Below, piece after piece: positions 43,270 to 51,945 of a stretch of DNA of 55,437 nucleotides. The DNA is from Oscillatoria sp. HE19RPO (GTDB taxonomy: Bacteria > Cyanobacteriota > Cyanobacteriia > Cyanobacteriales > Laspinemataceae). The translations under genes were made by a program, and so were the position numbers. The stretch is from NCBI RefSeq assembly GCF_024220515.1, contig NZ_JAMXOT010000182.1, forward strand, positions 1 through 55,437. The letters run 5' to 3'. The notes beneath the pieces are model-generated. The model made no database searches. It was given only the letters and a program-made list of their open reading frames with translations, and was not told the origin of the DNA. How positions within the stretch are numbered: position 1 is the first letter of the stretch; each line of letters starts with the position of its first letter.

Positions 43270-44346
43270 ATGACCACCCCGCAAAACTTAGAACAGCAGT
43301 TCAATAAAATCGCCAATTTATTAGAGCAAATTCAGAATTTAGGTTTAGATTCTGAAGATGGAGAGACGAATTTTTTATCGTCTCTCCATCAATTTGAAAC
43401 CGTCACCCTTCCGTTTGAATTCGTGCAACAGGGAATGGGACTCTGGGAGGTGATTTTTCCCCCAGAGTTGCTGGAATCCCTGGGGACGAAGGATCCGGAT
43501 ACCTTAGAATCCTTGGCGATCGCCCTCAGTCAAACCCTGCAAACTCAACTGGCGATTTTAAACCCGTGGTTGCCTCTACTCACCACCCCTCCGGCATTAG
43601 CCGATAAAATCCGCGATCGCACCACCCAACTTCAGCAAATTACTACGGAAAAAGCCGAACTTTTAGCAGCATCGGAGACCCTGTTCCATCGGGAATTAGA
43701 ACTCCGTCAAGCGGGGGAAACGTTGCAGGATTTTCAACAAACCCTTGCCGAACTTCAGGCGATTGAACAGGAATTAGCAACTACGGATTTAGAAGACTTA
43801 CGCCGGGAGATTTCTACCCGACAAACTGCCCTAGAACAGGACCGCAATCAGCTAGAAACCCTCAAACGGCAACAAGCAGAACTTGAGGCGGAAATTGCTG
43901 CAATCCAAGGACTCAATCACCAAATTTCCCGAGAATTAGAAGGACTGCAACTGCGTCGTTCTCGCTTAGAAACCCGGACGCAACAACAAACGGCCCAACT
44001 GATTACCTTAACCGAGACAGAACGAGAACGCCTAGGAACCGCTTTACCGCCTTTATTAGAGGAATTAGTTGAACAACAGTCAGCCTATCAGAATGCTCAA
44101 GGGGAATTATCTCAAGCCATTGCTGATTTTAATTGCTATCAACAACAAACTCATGAAGTAATTATGCATTTAAACAGTCATTATCAAACTGACGTGGAAT
44201 TAGGCCAAAAATTGCCCGTGAATCACTCTAAAATTGAGACCATCATTCAGAGGATTCAGGACAATTTAGCCGAATTGGACCAGGAACTCGCAATTGCTCA
44301 ACAGCAACATGAGCGATCGCAGGAAAAAACCATTGTCACCTTTTGA
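43270..44346 (+). CDS. Long coiled-coil protein
   Basis: This 358-residue protein is dominated by a coiled coil (about residues 120-300: Gln/Glu/Leu-rich heptads such as LETLKRQQAELEAEIAAI), with a globular N-terminal 100 residues (LEQQFNKIANLLEQIQNLGL at the start). There is no signal peptide or membrane helix. I chose the ATG at 43270; the frame is open upstream to 43078 but that part repeats the neighbouring gene's region in another frame and is not coding. It may serve as a scaffold or cytoskeletal-type protein. No family is recognised. Confidence 0.7.
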   Translation: MTTPQNLEQQFNKIANLLEQIQNLGLDSEDGETNFLSSLHQFETVTLPFEFVQQGMGLWEVIFPPELLESLGTKDPDTLESLAIALSQTLQTQLAILNPWLPLLTTPPALADKIRDRTTQLQQITTEKAELLAASETLFHRELELRQAGETLQDFQQTLAELQAIEQELATTDLEDLRREISTRQTALEQDRNQLETLKRQQAELEAEIAAIQGLNHQISRELEGLQLRRSRLETRTQQQTAQLITLTETERERLGTALPPLLEELVEQQSAYQNAQGELSQAIADFNCYQQQTHEVIMHLNSHYQTDVELGQKLPVNHSKIETIIQRIQDNLAELDQELAIAQQQHERSQEKTIVTF

Positions 44347-44645
44347 GGGAACTGCAAAAATACCAAACCCGCACCCTGTTCGCGTAGCGTTCCGTAAGGA
44401 AAGGGTGGGGCTATACGGACGAAGCCTGCCTACGCAGGCTGCAAGAGTCTTGCTAGGGGATTTCAATAAATAAAGTGGGGCATGAAAACTTTAGGAGAAT
44501 TGGAAAAGCCCCCCTTCTTAAGGGGGGTTGGGGGGATCTCTTCTCAAAGATTTTGAAGAATTTATTGTTTGGAAATCCCTAGGTGCTTAACCTGATGATG
44601 CAATAGCAATTTATTTGTTGGAATACCCTGAGTGAAAATTCGGTT
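44347..44645. repeat. Intergenic region with two palindromic repeats
   Basis: No gene is seen here. One repeat reads GGGGCTATACGGACGAAGC and then GCCTGCCTACGCAGGC (about 44408-44442); a related copy lies inverted near 52640-52720. The second is CCCCCCTT (44509-44516) with its complement at 44520-44527, a strong hairpin. Both are typical cyanobacterial extragenic palindromes. Confidence 0.65.
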
Positions 44646-45629
44646 TCAACCCAGACGGGGTGCACCCAACCGACTCAGCAGCATCAGGGACCAAGGCAGG
44701 TTAAGATTGGGAACCAGGTTGGCATAGGGTCTCAATTGGGGGACCGCAAACGGGAGGAGGAAGCGCAGGGACCTCAAGGAGGCTGGGGAGGTGCCATCTT
44801 CATCTACCAGTCCATACCGTTGCGCCACTTCTGCCACAATCTGCACCCGTCCGGTATGCTGCATCACGGTGGGGTCCGCAGCTAAGGCGGCGATCGCCCG
44901 TCCGGTGAGGAGGGGCGTTTCCCAGTTGTACCGTTCTCGGAACCCAGAAAATTGGCGATCGTCCGTCTCACTTGCCGCCATTTGATCCGCCATACTGGAC
45001 ATTTGTTCTGTTCCCACAATCCCCGGCCAAATCGAGAGGGAGGCGACATTATAGGGTTTGAGTTCCACCGCCATCTCTGCCGCGAGGCGATCGCAACCGG
45101 ATTTCCCCACCCCATAAGGCACTCCGAAAATATAAGATAGCCCTCCCCAAGAGGAAATCGTACAAATCAGCCCCTGCTGACGCGGCGTCATCATCCGCGC
45201 CGCCAAAACACTGGTCACATAGTGACTCCGTAGACCCACATTGTTACAAGCATCCCAAAAACTCGGTTCACTCTCCCAGAAGGGCCGGCCCTGGGCATTC
45301 ATTAAGGCTTGCACCCCGGCATATACATTATTTACCAATAGGTCAAGGTGTCCGAAATCCGATTGAATCTGGTCAAACAGCGATCGCACTTGGTCATCAT
45401 CACTATGGTCCACCTGCACCGGAATACAGAGCCCGCCAGCCGCTTCCACTGCCGCTTCCGTCTCCCTCAGACTCCCGGAAAGTTCCCCCTCTCCAGTCGC
45501 CGGGTCCAGACTCCGCCCGGTGATATACACCGTCGCCCCCGCTTCCCCCAGTCCAATGGCGATGCCTTTCCCCAGGCCCCTTGTCGCCCCGGTGACAACT
45601 GTAACTTTGCCTTCAAGTGGTTTAATCAT
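44646..45629 (-). CDS. Short-chain dehydrogenase/reductase, DHRS1-like
   Basis: This 327-residue SDR has a Rossmann fold with cofactor loop TGATRGLGKGI (residues about 14-24), NNVYAG at about 108-113 (usual NNAG), catalytic Ser in TISSWGG and YGVGKSGCDR (Y-x-x-x-K at about 174-178). The SDR substrate-binding part carries WPGIVGTEQM (P-G position). Family members of this length resemble DHRS1-type enzymes, which reduce carbonyl compounds with NAD(P)H, but the substrate is not known. A short C-terminal extension follows the last helix. Monocistronic by spacing. Confidence 0.88.
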   Translation of the reverse strand: MIKPLEGKVTVVTGATRGLGKGIAIGLGEAGATVYITGRSLDPATGEGELSGSLRETEAAVEAAGGLCIPVQVDHSDDDQVRSLFDQIQSDFGHLDLLVNNVYAGVQALMNAQGRPFWESEPSFWDACNNVGLRSHYVTSVLAARMMTPRQQGLICTISSWGGLSYIFGVPYGVGKSGCDRLAAEMAVELKPYNVASLSIWPGIVGTEQMSSMADQMAASETDDRQFSGFRERYNWETPLLTGRAIAALAADPTVMQHTGRVQIVAEVAQRYGLVDEDGTSPASLRSLRFLLPFAVPQLRPYANLVPNLNLPWSLMLLSRLGAPRLG

Positions 45630-45832
45630 GATGAATTGATGATGATTTGGCTTATGAATTTCTGAATTAATGAATCATTTTACTACAAGGATTGGGCAGG
45701 GAGCGATTTTTATCCGGCATCTTCGGCAACGCGCCGATTCCCCGATGGTTTATAATAGAATCGTTCGCGGCTGCCAATTTTCTAACAAGTTGCTGAACCA
45801 ACCCGGTGAAATTCTCATTTTATTCCTAAATT

Positions 45833-46246
45833 ATGCTACAAATTTCCAACACCGTCAGTATCCTAGAAAACGAAATTCAAATTAGTGCAGTTCGTTCTCA
45901 AGGGGCGGGAGGGCAAAATGTAAATAAGGTGGCAACCGCGATTCATTTGCGTTTTGATATTAAAGCATCCTCTCTGCCGGAACGCTACAAAAATCGCCTA
46001 TTGAGTCTCAGCGATCATCGGATTACCCAAGAAGGGGTAATTATTATCAAGGCTCAAGAATCTCGCAGTCAGTTAGAAAACCGCCAGGAAGCTTTGATGC
46101 GGTTGCAAGAGTTGATTAAAAGTGCGGTTGCTGTTCCAAAAAAGCGCTTTAAAAGCAAACCCACGCGCAGTTCTCAGCGCAAACGTCTCGACAGCAAAAC
46201 GAAGCGGGGACAGATTAAAGCGATGAGGCGGAAGGTTATGGATTAA
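45833..46246 (+). CDS. arfB: Peptidyl-tRNA hydrolase ArfB (ribosome rescue)
   Basis: This 137-residue protein of the class I release-factor fold has the GGQ motif (SQGAGGQNVNK, residues about 21-31). A Gly-Gly-Gln at this position hydrolyses peptidyl-tRNA in stalled ribosomes. The C-terminal 30 residues are strongly basic (KKRFKSKPTRSSQRKRLDSKTKRGQIK in two parts), as in ArfB, where the tail enters the empty mRNA channel. It lacks the codon-recognition domain of RF1/RF2. It stands alone in a region of repeats. Confidence 0.93.
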   Translation: MLQISNTVSILENEIQISAVRSQGAGGQNVNKVATAIHLRFDIKASSLPERYKNRLLSLSDHRITQEGVIIIKAQESRSQLENRQEALMRLQELIKSAVAVPKKRFKSKPTRSSQRKRLDSKTKRGQIKAMRRKVMD

Positions 46247-46258
46247 TTATCTTTTTTC

Positions 46259-46404
46259 GGGCGATTCTCGAATCGCCCCTACAGGGTTTTTGTCTTGAAA
46301 GGACGGGGATTTCGGGCGATTCTCGAATCGCCCCTACAGGGTTTTTGTCTTGAAAGGACGGGGATTTCGGGCGATTCTCGAATCGCCCCTACAGGGTTTT
46401 CTCT
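46259..46404. repeat. Three tandem 55-bp units with a perfect hairpin
   Basis: A 55-base unit starts at 46259, 46314 and 46369 (the last is partial). Each begins with GGGCGATT, a CTCG loop and AATCGCCC, an 8-bp perfect stem, then CCTACAGGGTTTTTGTCTTG and GGACGGGGATTTC. Units are nearly identical, so expansion is recent. Confidence 0.9.
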
Positions 46405-46430
46405 TCAAAGAAACCGTAAGTTATGCTTGA

Positions 46431-46739
46431 TTAAGATAGAGGTTTCTCGGAACGGCCAAAGCGTTGTAGCAACTCTTCCCGCGAAAGGGTTAATAATACC
46501 CGGGTTAACTCTTCATGGGGTAACTGCAATAAGGCTACGATAATTGAGCTAAATTCTGCATCAATCATGGTTCCAAATCGAAATCCTAAAATACTTTTAA
46601 TCATTTTCGCCCGTTCTAATTGGATAATGAGTTGACTATTCTGTTCAAAATTTTCGTAAAAACTTTTCGTAAAGCCTTCGATAAAACCTTGTTTGAATAA
46701 TTCTTCCTTCTCACGCATATATTCCATTGAAAATCCCAT
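46431..46739 (-). CDS. C-terminal copy of a Rpn-like protein (1)
   Basis: This 102-residue protein is equivalent only to the C-terminus of the 305-residue protein at 47119-48036. Shared are FRFGTMIDAEFSSIIVALLQL (FGSIDEELASIIDALLQL in the parent) and SREELLQRFGRS. The N-terminal 45 residues differ. It retains its own ATG and an intact frame. Function is unknown; it may be a short accessory form or an evolving fragment. Confidence 0.6.
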   Translation of the reverse strand: MGFSMEYMREKEELFKQGFIEGFTKSFYENFEQNSQLIIQLERAKMIKSILGFRFGTMIDAEFSSIIVALLQLPHEELTRVLLTLSREELLQRFGRSEKPLS

Positions 46740-46790
46740 AACTTCCTCCTGATTATCTCCATTTGATAGATTTAATGTATGTCACGCCAA

Positions 46791-47030
46791 TCAAGGTTTC
46801 TCGGAACGGCCAAAGCGTTGTAGCAACTCTTCCCGAGAAAGGTTTAATAACAACGGAATGAATTCTTCATCGGATACCTGCACTAATGCCTCGATAATTG
46901 AAGCAAGTTCCTCATCAATCGTACTGAATCGAAATTTGAAGATTTCTTTAACCCATTGTTTCCGTCCTTGCTGGATACCTTCTTGGATGGCTTCTTCTCT
47001 CTGCTGTAAATAAGCTGGTGAGAATTTCAT
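46791..47030 (-). CDS. C-terminal copy of a Rpn-like protein (2)
   Basis: This 79-residue protein is a second tandem duplicate of the same C-terminus. MKFSPAYLQQREEAIQEGIQQG mirrors NLSPAYLELQEATLQEGIQRG of the parent (each shown shorter than its whole length), and it ends SREELLQRFGRSEKP. The start ATG and the frame are intact. Confidence 0.6.
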   Translation of the reverse strand: MKFSPAYLQQREEAIQEGIQQGRKQWVKEIFKFRFSTIDEELASIIEALVQVSDEEFIPLLLNLSREELLQRFGRSEKP

Positions 47031-47118
47031 AATTAACTCCCGTGCAAGATTGATTTTGGAAATAATTTTTACAATTTAATATTGAGGGGCATTAGTTTAG
47101 CCCCTCAATATTAGGTTA

Positions 47119-48036
47119 CTATGACCGGCCAAAGCGTTGCAGTAACTCTTCCCGAGAAAGGTTAAATACCAAGGGAGTGAACTCTTCCCTGGGTAACTGC
47201 AATAATGCGTCGATAATGGAAGCTAGTTCCTCATCAATCGAACCAAATTGGAAGTTGAGAAGATATTCAAGCATTTCCTGCCGTTCTTGTTGGACACCCT
47301 GTTGGACTCCTCGTTGGATACCTTCCTGTAAGGTGGCTTCTTGCAACTCTAGATAAGCTGGTGATAAGTTCATAATTAACTCCTGATTTTCTTGATTTGG
47401 ATTTTGCCTGAGTTGGACGTTGACGCGCCAGTTGGACAGAATTTCTAACAGGTTGCGCCGGAATGGATGTCCCTGGGGTAGAGAGAGTAATTCATTCACG
47501 GCTTGTTGTTGGGTGGCCCCTCTTCCTAAGACTCGCAACCATAGGGTATTGAGGTTGGCGGGGAGTTGGTCGATCGCCACTAATGCTGTCTTCTCAAATT
47601 CTGGCATAAAATAAATCCCCGGTATCCAGTTCCCGGACTGATCCAGTTGTGCGCCAAATCCGTTCACCAGTCTTTCGGAACAGGAGGGGGACAACACCCA
47701 GAGTCGGGGTAAGTCGGATTCACTGAGGGAGTTCTTTTCCCGTCTCGCTTGTCGCAACAGGTCCCCTTGTAGGGAGTAGAGTTTCAGTTTACAGGTCCTA
47801 ATCTCGACGGGGGTGGGAGGGTTTCTAAACACTTCAAACAAGCCGGTTGTGCTTGCCATTTGTCCTAAAACTCCCAGGGTTTCTGGCGCAGTGGTGGGGG
47901 TGGCGGCAGGGACGAAATAGACATCGATTTGTCGCACTTCGCTGGGAACGTCCCGACTGGTTTGGACTTGTCCCAGATAGGCTAATAATTCCTCTAAATA
48001 TTGTTTCGCAAATTGGTCATGAGCAGTTCGGGTCAT
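47119..48036 (-). CDS. Rpn-like PD-(D/E)XK nuclease-family protein
   Basis: This 305-residue protein, from the ATG at 48036, is a cyanobacterial relative of Rpn/transposase-type PD-(D/E)XK proteins. The N-terminal half has EVRQIDVYFVP and PVEIRTCKLKLY, where an acidic and a Glu-x-Lys-like pair could be the nuclease core. A variable linker with QRGVQQGVQQ leads to the C-terminal segment duplicated in the two small neighbours. An alternative upstream ATG (48090) adds 18 residues that lack family features. Catalysis is unproven. Confidence 0.6.
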   Translation of the reverse strand: MTRTAHDQFAKQYLEELLAYLGQVQTSRDVPSEVRQIDVYFVPAATPTTAPETLGVLGQMASTTGLFEVFRNPPTPVEIRTCKLKLYSLQGDLLRQARREKNSLSESDLPRLWVLSPSCSERLVNGFGAQLDQSGNWIPGIYFMPEFEKTALVAIDQLPANLNTLWLRVLGRGATQQQAVNELLSLPQGHPFRRNLLEILSNWRVNVQLRQNPNQENQELIMNLSPAYLELQEATLQEGIQRGVQQGVQQERQEMLEYLLNFQFGSIDEELASIIDALLQLPREEFTPLVFNLSREELLQRFGRS

Positions 48037-48121
48037 GATTCGGTTTGATTGCGGATATCCCTGATATTGATAACAGGAGTGCATTGGCACTCCTATTATT
48101 ATAAACCAATTTTGTCGCCTG

Positions 48122-48763
48122 TTAAGACAAAGTTAATCCTATCCCTTTGTGATTGAATTCTTCTACGGTTTGTTGCGAGAGTTCATGGGAGGAAATCGCT
48201 CTTAACATAGCGAGGGGTAAGGTTAAATGATGGGCACCGGCTTGTAAGGAGGCAGCGGCTTCTTCGGGGGATTTAATGCTGGCGGCGAGAATTTCGACAT
48301 CGCTGCCTTTTAGAACATCTGCCATCGATCGCACTAAGGCAATGCCATCTCCTAATAGTCGGGTGGCGCGGTTGACGTAGGCGATCGCCATTTTTGCTCC
48401 TGCTTCCCTAGCTACAGCAGCTTGAGCCGCACTATAAATCGCCGTCACGGAACAAGGTATGTCTGGAGATAGATGCGCGACGACTTCAAACCCAATGGGG
48501 GTGGCTGGAACTTTTAAAATGGTGCGATCGCCTATCAAATCCCGCGCTGTTTGGCCTTCTTTGACCATGCCATCAAAATCCGACGCCGTAAGCTGGTAAA
48601 ATAATGGCCCCGATGTGAGGGTAACCAATTTTTTTAAGGTATCTTCTGGAGATAACTCACTGGTTGCCAATAAGGTCGGATTGGTGGTGATGCCTTTCAC
48701 CCAGCCCATTTTTTGGGCCAGTTCTGCTTCGGAGGCGATCGCTGAATCTAAATAAATTGCCAT
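48122..48763 (-). CDS. Transaldolase-family aldolase (TalC/FSA-like)
   Basis: This 213-residue protein of the short transaldolase/fructose-6-phosphate aldolase class folds as an (alpha/beta)8 barrel. MAIYLDSAIASEA opens it; GITTNPTLL (about 24-32) is a family hallmark, and RTILKVPAT (about 81-89) places the Schiff-base Lys. SVTAIYSAAQA and AYVNR follow. I chose the ATG at 48763, since the family begins there; an upstream in-frame start overlaps the divergent radical SAM gene. The two genes are divergent with 82 bases between them, so their promoters overlap. The physiological substrate is not known. Confidence 0.88.
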   Translation of the reverse strand: MAIYLDSAIASEAELAQKMGWVKGITTNPTLLATSELSPEDTLKKLVTLTSGPLFYQLTASDFDGMVKEGQTARDLIGDRTILKVPATPIGFEVVAHLSPDIPCSVTAIYSAAQAAVAREAGAKMAIAYVNRATRLLGDGIALVRSMADVLKGSDVEILAASIKSPEEAAASLQAGAHHLTLPLAMLRAISSHELSQQTVEEFNHKGIGLTLS

Positions 48764-48845
48764 GATTTTTTCCCGTTCAGTTCCATTCCAAAAATACGGG
48801 AAATTGGCTACCCTTGACAATGGACCATACCCCACCCCTAACCCC

Positions 48846-49445
48846 ATGACCTTACTGAACTTGGCAGAACTTTGTCCCATCACCCGCACGTTGGGTCCAG
48901 GTCAACGGTTTGCGATTTGGGTGCAAGGCTGTTGTTTTAACTGTTCCGGTTGTATCTCTCCGGATTGGATTCCCCAGGTGGCGGCGACTGGGGTGGAACC
49001 GCGACGGTTGGCGGAAACGATTTTATCGGTTCCTGGGACGGAAGGGTTAACGGTGTCCGGGGGAGAACCGATGTTACAGGCGCAGGCACTGAGTGAATTA
49101 TTTGAACTTTTGGCAGAGGTGGATTGTTCGATTATCTGCTATACCGGGTTTACCTTAGAACAGTTACAGGCGAAGTCCGACCCGGCGATCGCCCGAGTCT
49201 TGTCGCAAATTGATGTGTTAATTGATGGACTTTATCTGCCGGAACTCAATGATAACCAAGGGTGGCGCGGTTCTGCCAATCAACGGGTGCATTTTCTCAC
49301 CCCTCGGTTGTTAGCTGAAGCGAGTGCCTTTTCCTCTCGTCGGCGGGATGTGGAAATTCACTTGCGAAATGATTCGGCGTTGATGGTGGGTGTTCCGCCT
49401 CGCCATTTCTCTGATACCTTTAAACAGGTGATTGATAACAGTTAA
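48846..49445 (+). CDS. Radical SAM activase-like protein, NrdG type
   Basis: This 199-residue protein resembles NrdG-type activators. FAIWVQGCCFNCSGC (about 24-38) holds the C-x3-C-x2-C iron-sulphur motif, followed by VSGGEPMLQ (Gly-Gly-Glu loop, SAM binding) near residue 76. The C-terminus has IDGLY and RGSANQR. These enzymes use a 4Fe-4S cluster and SAM to make a glycyl radical on a partner such as NrdD. No nrdD is in the window. Start at ATG 48846. Confidence 0.85.
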   Translation: MTLLNLAELCPITRTLGPGQRFAIWVQGCCFNCSGCISPDWIPQVAATGVEPRRLAETILSVPGTEGLTVSGGEPMLQAQALSELFELLAEVDCSIICYTGFTLEQLQAKSDPAIARVLSQIDVLIDGLYLPELNDNQGWRGSANQRVHFLTPRLLAEASAFSSRRRDVEIHLRNDSALMVGVPPRHFSDTFKQVIDNS

Positions 49446-49456
49446 TAGCAAGGATT

Positions 49457-50230
49457 ATGGTGTCTCTCAAGGGTAAAATTGTCTTGATTACGGGTGCGAG
49501 TAGTGGGATTGGGGCCGCTTGCGCCCAACTGTTCGCCCAGGCGGGTGCGAATTTGATTTTGGCGGCGCGGCGTTTGGAACGGGTGCAGGAGTTAGGGACT
49601 CAACTGGAGCAACAGTATCAGATTCAGACTCATGTTTTGGGGTTGGATGTTTGCGATCGCCAAGCGGTTGACGCCACCTTGAATCATCTTCCGGACCCTT
49701 GGAATCAGATTGATATTTTAGTCAATAATGCGGGTCTGAGTCGGGGATTATCCAAACTCCATGAAGGGAGTATCGACGACTGGGAGGAAATGCTGGATAC
49801 CAATGTCAAGGGATTGCTATATGTGACTCGGGCGGTGGTACCTGGGATGGTGGAACGGCAATCCGGTCATGTGGTGAATATTGGCTCGATCGCCGGTCGA
49901 GTGGCCTATCCGGGGGGCAATGTGTACTGTGCCTCAAAAGCGGCAGTGAGGGCAATTTCCGACGGTTTGAAGCAAGATTTAATCGGGACTCCGGTGCGGG
50001 TAACGGAAATCGAACCGGGTTTAGTGGAAACGGAATTTAGTTTGGTGCGTTTTCATGGCGACTGCGATCGCGCCGAAAAGGTGTATCAGGATTTAACGCC
50101 CCTCACCGGGGAAGATATTGCGGATTTAGTGCTTTTTTCTGTCACTCGACCCCCCCATGTGAATATTAGCGAAATGTTAGTCGTCCCGGTGGATCAGGCC
50201 AATGCGACCCTCGTTCATCGGCGACGCTAA
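49457..50230 (+). CDS. Short-chain dehydrogenase, YdfG-like
   Basis: This 257-residue NADP-type SDR has TGASSGIGAACAQLF (residues about 10-24), NNAGLSRG, an IGSIAG catalytic Ser strand and YCASKAAVRA (Y-x-x-x-K). LIGTPVRVTEIEPGLVETEFS is characteristic of the YdfG/serine 3-dehydrogenase group, which oxidises serine or reduces malonic semialdehyde. The Arg pair after the second strand (AARRLER) favours NADPH. It lies 11 bases downstream of the radical SAM gene and is probably cotranscribed. Confidence 0.9.
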   Translation: MVSLKGKIVLITGASSGIGAACAQLFAQAGANLILAARRLERVQELGTQLEQQYQIQTHVLGLDVCDRQAVDATLNHLPDPWNQIDILVNNAGLSRGLSKLHEGSIDDWEEMLDTNVKGLLYVTRAVVPGMVERQSGHVVNIGSIAGRVAYPGGNVYCASKAAVRAISDGLKQDLIGTPVRVTEIEPGLVETEFSLVRFHGDCDRAEKVYQDLTPLTGEDIADLVLFSVTRPPHVNISEMLVVPVDQANATLVHRRR

Positions 50231-50293
50231 ACTGAAAAAGATGCGCGTGAAGGACGGACGACGGATGCAATCTACGACTCATGGTAACGGGTT

Positions 50294-50353
50294 AACCCTC
50301 GCCCAACTACGGGCGATATTCCAGGCAAACAAACTCTCAACGGGGCGAGGGTT
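50294..50353. repeat. Inverted repeat upstream of lepB
   Basis: AACCCTCGCCC (50294-50304) and GGGCGAGGGTT (50343-50353), 11 bp perfect with a 38-base spacer, lie between the SDR and the signal peptidase gene. It may be a terminator without a T run or an insertion-derived repeat. Confidence 0.65.
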
Positions 50354-50400
50354 GAGCGTTGCGGTGATTGGTGGTGTACCGGATATTGGGGAATAGTATC

Positions 50401-51876
50401 ATGACACTGGCAAAGCTACAAGCCCAAGCGAAACAAGGCGATCTGCGGGCGATCGCCTCCTTGATTGATGACTGTTTAACCCCCCACGGCATGAGAGCTC
50501 AGGTGCGCTTGCATCAGGGTTTATTGTCCGTGAGCGTTCACGCGCCGACTCCCAGACATCGGCAACGGTGCGTTTCTGCGATTCGGGAACTATTGAGCAA
50601 GCTGAGAATTCCGACAGTCGCCCGGGTGCGGATTTTGGGCAAAAATCGCGATCGCTCGGTGATTTGGAGTGAAGAATTTGCCCTCTCTAAGGGAACTTAT
50701 ATGCGAAACGGGGCCACCAGGGGGCGCAGAAGGCGCACTTCTCACCCCAACGGTACATTATCCGCACCGAGGACGACCGTCAATCGTCGTTCGGCCTCAA
50801 CGGGATCGCAAAAGAGGCGATCGCGCAATTCCAAGTTACAAAAAGACCCGTGGTTAGCGGTTAATTTATCCGCCCTGTTTCCGGGGCTCGGACAGATTTA
50901 TGCCAGCAAAATTTTCCGAGGGTTGGGAATTATTTTGATTGAAGCGGTCTTAATTGCTGTGGCAGTCGCTTCGTTCTTTAGTCCCGAAGGAAATACCCTG
51001 ACCAGTTTGGGATTAATTTTTCCAATTTTTGGCATTTACTTGGTTAATATTATTGATGCTCATCGATGTTTTAAAACCTTATCGTTTCTAAGATTGGAAC
51101 GGGTTCTTAAAAATAAAAGAAATAAAAATAATCCCTGGGTTGCGGTATTTTTATCTCAATTGTTACCCGGACTCGGCCATCTTTATTTAAAAAATTTCGG
51201 CCTAGGCGCAGTCTTGATGATTAGCCTAATTTTGGCCTCTAATATTGCTCGATTACATCCGGGATGGTTGCTAGTTCCGCCGTTACTGTATGCGATCGCC
51301 TGTTACCATGCTTATTTTTCCTGTCCGCGATCGGCCCTCCATTCCCAGGACCCGATTGTGATGATTGTGATTTTGATTGTAGCCTTCAAGCTCACGGGGA
51401 TTTTGATTCCCGCTTGGGTGGAACATGATTTTGTGCAACGGTTTACAATTCCCAGTGATTCGATGATCCCGACTCTGCGTGCTGGGGACCAAATCCTCGC
51501 TCTAAAAGCTCGGGGGCGTCCTCCGCAAAAGGGGGATTTGGTGGTCTTTCGTGCGCCGGAATTTGCCAGAACCCTTGACCCGAATGCGGGGGATTTATTT
51601 ATCAAACGCACCATCGGGATGCCTTTAGATGTCCTCCGGCTCAAGGATGGGATTATTTATATCAATAATGAGCCGCTTTCCGAGGACTATGTTGCTGGCC
51701 CTGCCCAGTACAATTTCGACCCCCAGATCGTCCCGGCAGATAGTTATTTTGTGCTAGGTGATAATCGCAACAATAGCTTTGATTCTCACGTTTGGGGATA
51801 TGTCCCGAGAAATCACATTATTGGCAAGGCGTATAAAATCTACTGGCCCCCAGACCGGATCGGACCTTTGCGGTAA
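50401..51876 (+). CDS. lepB: Signal peptidase I with membrane N-terminal extension
   Basis: This 491-residue protein has its signal peptidase I domain in the C-terminal 150 residues: IPSDSMIPTLRAGD (catalytic Ser in the S-x-S-M-x-P-T pattern), FIKRTIGMP (general-base Lys) and GDNRNNSFDSHVWGYVP (box E). Ahead of it lie a soluble N-terminus (1-145, including an Arg/Lys-rich linker), two related membrane repeats (LSALFPGLGQIYASK and LSQLLPGLGHLYLKN) and a final helix before the catalytic domain. Ordinary LepB proteins are 200-330 residues. The repeats resemble small TM2-like or DUF5683-like units. The N-terminal 80 residues resemble an SpoIIAA- or MinE-like alpha/beta fold only by impression. 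Start at the ATG 50401. Confidence 0.88.
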   Translation: MTLAKLQAQAKQGDLRAIASLIDDCLTPHGMRAQVRLHQGLLSVSVHAPTPRHRQRCVSAIRELLSKLRIPTVARVRILGKNRDRSVIWSEEFALSKGTYMRNGATRGRRRRTSHPNGTLSAPRTTVNRRSASTGSQKRRSRNSKLQKDPWLAVNLSALFPGLGQIYASKIFRGLGIILIEAVLIAVAVASFFSPEGNTLTSLGLIFPIFGIYLVNIIDAHRCFKTLSFLRLERVLKNKRNKNNPWVAVFLSQLLPGLGHLYLKNFGLGAVLMISLILASNIARLHPGWLLVPPLLYAIACYHAYFSCPRSALHSQDPIVMIVILIVAFKLTGILIPAWVEHDFVQRFTIPSDSMIPTLRAGDQILALKARGRPPQKGDLVVFRAPEFARTLDPNAGDLFIKRTIGMPLDVLRLKDGIIYINNEPLSEDYVAGPAQYNFDPQIVPADSYFVLGDNRNNSFDSHVWGYVPRNHIIGKAYKIYWPPDRIGPLR

Positions 51877-51890
51877 ATCCTGGGATGGGG

Positions 51891-51927
51891 AGTGTTTAGA
51901 GATGTACCCAGCACATCTCTAAACACT
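51891..51927. terminator. 15-bp perfect hairpin between convergent genes
   Basis: AGTGTTTAGAGATGT (51891-51905) and its exact complement (51913-51927), seven-base loop, lie between lepB and the converging gene. A strong bidirectional terminator or a mobile-element end. No long T run follows. Confidence 0.75.
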
Positions 51928-51945
51928 GTATCGGATCTCCCGGTC

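Noticed and set aside
50202-50396. 64-codon forward frame overlapping the SDR end
   Set aside because: It overlaps the last codons of the SDR and an 11-bp inverted repeat, has no family and no good ribosome site.
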